A stretch of DNA of 64,000 nucleotides, taken from Sipunculus nudus (lineage: Eukaryota > Annelida > Sipuncula > Golfingiida > Sipunculidae). Location of the stretch: assembly GCA_026874595.1 (NCBI GenBank), contig CM049319.1:38075473-38139472 (forward strand). Reading direction: 5' to 3'. Under the pieces are notes generated by a model. That model was not told the DNA's origin, did no database searches, and saw only the letters and a program-made list of their open reading frames with translations. Position 1 is the first letter of the stretch; the number at the start of each line of letters is the position of its first letter. Shown here in pieces: positions 58,322 to 64,000 of the stretch. A program made the translations under genes and the position numbers.

Positions 58322-59350
58322 TGCCCTCTATTTTTTGCCCCGTTGCACGCAAATGCAGGCTGGTTTAATGAACTTGGACTATTTTATAAGCCCGCAGTCG
58401 TTCCTACCAGCAGAAAGCGATTCCTTGGATTCTTTAGACTTCGAGGCTTCCCTTGCGATAGCGATCAGAGACATCTAATATTTAGACTGGTTTTCTTTTG
58501 ATAGTTCTGTCCTGCTTCAGTGGCAATCAAACAAGTGCGGTTAAACAAATTATGTACCGCCTAATAGAATACGTTTAACTCGAAGATTTATTAATGAAAC
58601 TTTAGAGAACCCGAAAGCTTACGCACCTCAAAGGTGCCACATAAAAATAAGGTCAGCCATACTACTGTTTTACTCGCTCCTGCCAAAAGAAAACACTGCT
58701 ATATTGCATCAATATGGCGTTTTATTAGAAGCTTAATCAAATAAGTTGATTACGTGGATCCAAAGAAGATTGGTTGTATTTGTGAGGCAAAACGAATACG
58801 TCTCCAGCAGAGGAAAAAGAAAAAAAAAAGATAAATTTATTAAGACTTAAGCAAAAGCTATTCAAGGTGATAATGCATTTCTGGGGGGAAAAATCAACCT
58901 GTAACTATTACAGTATACTAAAGTATTCAACGAATATAAAAAAAAATAAATTCCCCTTATTCCACAAATACTTTGTGCTCAGCAGAACGATGTTAAAACC
59001 CCTTGCCACCTGGAAAGACATAGGAATCCTTGGAGGCAAAGGTACCGGGAACCATTGGTTCGATCCCGTACGATAATTACCTGAAGCGGAATACCGCCGT
59101 TTGAGATTGGAAAAGCTTCTGTCAAAGAGTGCCACCTACCTGAGGTTAGCTGAACAACTTGACGGCCAGTGAACGCCATGTCCTGAATAGGCCTAAATCC
59201 CCTTTATCTGTCATAATTTTGCACATTAAGCTTAACGTTTTGTTGATTGACGCAGTCTAAGTCCGAATGTTCTTGCATTGCAGTATGAATGTACATATGT
59301 TTTACAAGGGCAAATTTATACCGAGAACACATTGACCAATACAGACGATT
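58041..59350. other. unassigned DNA
   Basis: C17T25 tract at 58281-58322. A B-box-like GGTTCGATCCC at 59058 lacks a partner A box at the right spacing. No gene supported. Confidence 0.5.
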
Positions 59351-59434
59351 CAGGGGCGGATCCAGGATTTTTCAACAGGGGAGCTAGAATCAGAAACTGT
59401 TTTTAATCTGATACAGATAAAGTGCAAATTATAA

Positions 59435-59495
<61 letters not shown>

Positions 59496-61132
59496 TAGAA
59501 GTGTAAAAACATGGGCAATGTTTGGACGAAACGTAAATGTAGACTCAAAAGTAAAAATTTCACATTATGATTGTTGGTAATTTTATTTGAAAATATATTC
59601 ACTCATCCGTTGTATACTCCTAAACAATGCTTGACAGGCAGGAAATACTAAATAAGAAAAAAACATTACAGCTAAATAATTTGGCGCAATATATAATAAA
59701 GAAGCAACATTTCCTTGATTAAGATAACCTCCAGTATGTGTTATATATATAAATGCAGGCTTGATGGAATATATTAATCTGTAAAAACACACATGCATGT
59801 ATATAACATGACAGCTGCTCTTTAGTTGGGTAAAATTACACAAATACAAGTGCATACACATGAACAAAAAAAAACTAATCGTGATCCTTATGCACGAAAC
59901 GACTTTTTTTGCGAATTTGCATATAACTTCATGGTATTCGCATATTTTGAGAACTTGAGTGGGGGGAGGTTGCAATTATATACCAACCACATAGCCCTTT
60001 CAATTATCATTTGTGATCATATCAAAGGAGTGGAAAATTAGAACCGAGCACATGCTGCAATGACGCATCTATAAGCATCTGTCCTCTATTATATCAAAAC
60101 CAAGTTTACCCATTCATAAAATAAATGCAAACGTTAAACATTCAAAAGTAATAAGCAACATTGAATTATTTAAATATTAATGTGAGGCAAATCGATACCC
60201 TATTATAATTAGTTATATTCTCGGACTACAGCTGAATTTCAAGTTGATTTTACTCATTCGAGATTATTTTGAATAACCATGCAGTAGCTTGAATTATTCT
60301 TCCCTGTGTGCGGCTACTATATTAAAGAGCTTATCAGCTTACGGTAAATTTGATCTCTGGCGTGTACGTCTTGATGTATTACAAAGCATTTGTTATCTAG
60401 TAAATATTTATGTACCATCTATAACTGCATTGCTGATCGATAAGAAATATTCATCAATTAATGCTGTGGGTATAATATTTAATTTTCCTGTCACATTTTG
60501 CAAAGTTGTTCTTTTCACCATATACGTCCAACAAAGTGTTCGACTACGAAAATTCAAACGGATATATACAGCCCCAACTTTAGTCATTTATCATTTACAT
60601 GATTTTAATGACGAGCCTGCACGTTAGAGCTTAATTCTGCAACCATAAAAAAGACTATGCATGTACATACACTGTTAACTGTGTTTTAACTGAACGATAA
60701 TACAATATCATTCAGTTCAAATCGATCAAGAGTGCATGTATTTCCCAAAACAAGGCCAATAGAAAAAATGTCGTTCAAGATGTCGAAGCCTTAAGAAGCT
60801 GCAACATTCTACGTGAACGGCGTAGAAATAATTTGTATAGAAATGTTAATGTCTGCATCCATTGTGGGTATTCCAATTTATTCTTCTAAAATATAAATAG
60901 ATATGGGCATTGCACAGACACACGCTTTTAGTTCCATTTTTATCCCATGTTTTTGTTGTTTTTGAATTGGTCGTTTTTTTAATGCTATATGGAAATTATA
61001 AACAAAATAATGCAAATGACATAAGGACATAACGCAAAGATATACATATTTCTCTGATAAAAAGGTCTATAACAGTGGTTTACGGGGGGGGGGGCTTCAG
61101 CCCCCAAAGCTCCCCCTCTGGATCCGCCACTG
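59351..61132. mobile_element. DNA transposon with CAGGGGCGGATCCAG ends and CGATT target duplication
   Basis: Left end CAGGGGCGGATCCAG, right end in reverse CAGTGGCGGATCCAG (14 of 15 match), flanked by CGATT at 59346-59350 and 61133-61137. 1782 bp, no transposase recognised. Internal (TA)n at about 59438-59490, G11 tract at 61084. A 112-residue frame at 60289-60627 has no known domain. The CAG(G/T)G start is hAT-like, but a 5-bp duplication is unusual for hAT; superfamily left open. Confidence 0.78.
59438..59491. repeat. (TA)n microsatellite
   Basis: About 26 TA units inside the transposon. Confidence 0.95.
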
Positions 61133-61252
61133 CGATTTGACCTAAATTCCAAGCTTTTATCACTCTTGTTGTAAATTGAGCAGTCATGCAATTTATGAAA
61201 ATAACAAACTTGCATCATCGTCCTATAGTATCCCCCCTTCTTTCTCTCTCTT

Positions 61253-61270
61253 TACACACACACACACACA

Positions 61271-61318
<48 letters not shown>
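61253..61318. repeat. (CA)n(TA)n microsatellite
   Basis: About 27 CA units with one CT interruption, then five TA units abutting the transposon. Confidence 0.95.
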
Positions 61319-62061
61319 CAGTGGAACCCCGCCTTGCGACCACCCCACAATTTTGACCACCACATAATTACGACCACTTTGTTTGGTCCCGATTTTTTAT
61401 AGTTTATTTATGTTTATAAATTATTAAAAATTACGACCATCCCTGAATTCAGAAATACGACCAGATTTCCTGGCCCCAACGCTAATGCGACCCCGCTAAT
61501 GCACCCACTTCCGAGAAGTACTGGAACAATATTTGTCACGAGTCAATGGCTGCGTTTTGTCACAGGCGCCTTAGTAAAAGTGGTGTTAATCAAAGCGGCA
61601 ACACCAGGGCGCAACTGGCTCAGCAGTTTAGCGTCGGTAAAACTCAATTGCACGCATTATATAATCAAGCGGAAAGTTAAATATATGATAGCCAAGTATT
61701 ATTTTCAAATTGTTTTCAGTAGGTTTTCTTCGTATGCATGTCTCCAGTGTAATTATGTGTTAATCATCAGTCACTACGTATGTGTACATGTATATTAATT
61801 TTTTAATGAATAAATATTAAAAACAATTTTGTTTTCTTTTCAGCTTCACACACAAAAAAAATCATAATTAGGGTTCCCCGCTTAGTAAAACATTTTGTTG
61901 TAATTCTCATTAAAGATATAAAAAAGATACACACTGATACACATTAAACATCGACGTGTTAACTATATGCGACCAAGGTAAAACTTTCACAAATACGACC
62001 ACCCCCAAATTACGACCACTTTGCTCAGTCCCCAAGGTGGTCTAATTGTGGGGTTCCACTG
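61319..62061. mobile_element. pogo/Tc1-mariner-like MITE with TA target duplication
   Basis: Ends CAGTGGAACCCCGCCTTGCG and, in reverse, CAGTGGAACCCCACAATTAG; repeated 'TACGACCACTTTG' in both arms. Flanked by TA at 61317-61318 and 62062-62063. 743 bp; the 99-codon frame inside has no transposase motif. Inserted within a CA/TA microsatellite. Confidence 0.88.

Positions 62062-62063
<2 letters not shown>

Positions 62064-62137
<74 letters not shown>
62064..62137. repeat. (TA)n microsatellite
   Basis: About 34 TA units directly right of the MITE. Confidence 0.95.
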
Positions 62138-62142
<5 letters not shown>

Positions 62143-62248
62143 GGCTTCCTTTGGAATTCTTAAATATATGCAGTTTTATATACCATCTTCTTAATGAAAT
62201 TAAAACGTTTTCGTTCAGCATTTTCATCACAGCTCTAAAGTTGTGTTG

Positions 62249-62480
62249 AACATAACTATAGGATCCAACCACAGCCAATTTATATTGAAAGAAATAGAAA
62301 TGCTAAAGATCCCAAATCCCCCCCCCCCCCCCGGGCCATTTTTTTTTTATACATAAGGGCTTCGAACATAACTATATCCAACCACAGCCAATTTATATTG
62401 TAATAAATAGAAATGCTAAAATTTCCAAATCCTCCCCCCCCCCCCCCGGGCCAATTTTTTTTTTTTTACTCATGAGGACT
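62249..62480 (+). repeat. ~116-bp tandem duplicate with C14-GGGCC-T tract
   Basis: AACATAACTATA starts copies at 62249 and 62365; each holds 'ccaaccacagccaatttata', 'gaaatgctaaa' and a C14-15 tract followed by GGGCCA(A)TTTTTT. Confidence 0.88.
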
Positions 62481-63661
62481 TCTTTATCATAATAACACGA
62501 GATTTTGCCATTCTTTTTATATCTTTATCATTGTAATAAATATAAAAAAACTGAAAATGGGTCAAGTACACTATTTATTCAGAAATAAAAAAATCCAAAA
62601 TTTTTTGTTGGTACATTGGGGACCATGTTCACATGATGGTCACCTCTACCCCTTGATGCAAACTGTGTTCTGTATATATGCAGTAGGGTACCAGTCTAAT
62701 ATTTATCATGGAGGTTGGTGACGTCAGCAGAGGAATGCGGAACTTGACGGAAGTGTTACATCTGTCAATCAAAATGAGTGGGAGTTTGACTTGGAGCATG
62801 ATCCAAGTTAAGGAGTAGTCTTTTAAGATCTTCTATAGCAGTCAGCACAAGTAGGTATCCCAGCTTAAACCCTTCATTGAACTCACAGTCGTTTTACTTA
62901 AGTACAGATGTACTTTGTTTATCTCGTACAACTGTCGAGCATGTTTGTTGTAGCCTAAAGTCAACATCAACATTAGGTGTCCGCCTCAAATCAACAAATG
63001 TGAAAAGTTATACATGGCACAACTCTGGTATTCATACACAGCATGGGTTTTGAACACGAAAAATCGCAGGGGTCGATATTACAATAAGAGCGACATAATA
63101 GTTCAGTGAACTGTCTGAATAGGGCTACACATTTGATGGAGTTAGAGAAAAACAAGGCAAGTTTTATAGTCCGTCCCGGTACCCGTGTCGGCATGTTTTT
63201 TTCCGGGATTTTTATTTTATACAAGTAAAGCAGTGTAAACCATTGATTCTTGTTCAAAGTTTGCAGGAGCTAATCTGCTATCTTACCTTGCCTTGTCACT
63301 TGATTTTGTAATTTTTATATGAGACAAATAATCCAAAATATAACAAAACAAGTTACAGTGTTTACGACTGATGATAAGCCAGTCACACTTATGACGTCAG
63401 TCAATTGAAGGTGGTGCACTACAGATCACTGTTACATCCATGTGACGTCACTGTTGTCTTGCAAACACCAAATGCTGCCACAGACATTGAAAGTGTACTA
63501 TGGAGGAATGTACTGTCCAGCAGTGCCGGGAAGACGCCATCCACGGTATTTCAGCTTAAATAACGCAAGAGAGTCGCAAAGTAAATAAGTTTCACATGAT
63601 ATATAACTACTAAACACAAAATCGGCGGATTATCTGTTTCTCTACTTCAGGCCAAAGGGCA
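62481..63661. other. unassigned DNA
   Basis: Holds 'tgacgtca'-like CRE half-elements (for example GTGACGTCAC at about 63441) but no coding region or repeat that I recognise. Confidence 0.4.
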
Positions 63662-64000
63662 TTTTTAGCTCAGCTGACTATAAGTCATCTGAGCTATAGT
63701 CGTGGTCCATTGTCCGTCGTCCATCTGTCCGGATGTCCGTCCGTAAGACTGGCACGTTTCGACACCGTTGGACCTACGAATCTGAAATTCGGCATACAGT
63801 TAGATGTCCCCAAAATCTCCTACCATGCCAAAAATAGGGTCAATAGGACTTCGTTCCTTCGAGATATTAAGGAAAAACCTCAATTTTTTATTAGAAATCT
63901 ATTTTCACACTTCAGGACTGCCTAATATCAAAACCACTCATCTGGTTTTCTTCATATTTACCATAAATGTTCCTCCATATAGTTCCTATGTACATGCAAG
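63662..64000 (+). repeat. family A repeat, 5' end running off the window
   Basis: Begins TTTTTAGCTCAGCTGACTAT..AAGTCATCTGAGCTATAG, followed by 'tgtccgtcgtccatctgtcc' and units as in the outer element at 25363. Confidence 0.85.

Noticed and set aside
59040-59080. tRNA gene or SINE from a GGTTCGATCCC B box
   Set aside because: No A box at the right distance and no acceptor stem.
60289-60627. 112-residue frame with hydrophobic stretches
   Set aside because: Lies inside a transposon, is AT-rich and resembles no known protein.

Overview
This window looks like animal nuclear DNA, most likely from a bivalve mollusc or another lophotrochozoan. It is AT-rich and intron-rich, with no operons. It is packed with decayed LINEs, Ty3/Gypsy fragments, MITE-like DNA transposons, (TA)n and (CA)n microsatellites, and a dispersed repeat that begins AGCTCAGCTGA and ends GGGTCACTTG. 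From memory, that repeat is common in bivalve genomes; I could not check this.

The one clearly recognisable host gene on the + strand is a KMT5B/KMT5C (SUV420H) histone H4-K20 methyltransferase. Its coding sequence runs from 18725 to 42136 in seven coding exons. All joins have GT..AG borders and keep frame, giving a predicted protein of 727 residues. Any 5' non-coding exon and the promoter are not identified. At 1022-1165 there is the likely last coding exon of a different gene, resembling the C-terminus of a CYTH-domain (CyaB/thiamine-triphosphatase-like) protein whose earlier exons lie left of the window.

Layout. 1-3500: CYTH-type terminal exon between dispersed repeats, plus a LINE tail on the minus strand. 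3500-18400: no convincing gene; repeats, MITEs, a tRNA-derived SINE head, a 217-bp triplicate repeat and microsatellites. 18720-42136: the KMT5B/C gene. Its 13.5-kb fifth intron holds a nested pair of dispersed repeats (25363-28176) and then a 9.5-kb block (28771-38255) that is mostly a satellite array. The array has 144/288/865-bp periodicity, a recent 3453-bp tandem duplication, and in each unit a dense cluster of AGGTCA nuclear-receptor half-sites. 42137-45600: likely 3' UTR and unassigned DNA. 45600-54050: a retroelement graveyard in which a LINE is split by another repeat, itself split by a Ty3/Gypsy element with a 4-bp target duplication; a CCHC-knuckle fragment; a MITE; and a reverse-strand Ty3/Gypsy pol fragment. 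54070-58041: arrays of the dispersed repeat. 59351-62137: two DNA transposons with terminal inverted repeats and target duplications. 63662-64000: the start of another dispersed repeat.

The most noteworthy items are the nuclear-receptor-site-rich satellite inside the intron of a heterochromatin methyltransferase gene, and the paralogous empty site that defines the ends of the dispersed repeat and shows a TT target, as expected for Helentron-type elements. No database search was possible; family assignments rest on recognised motifs.
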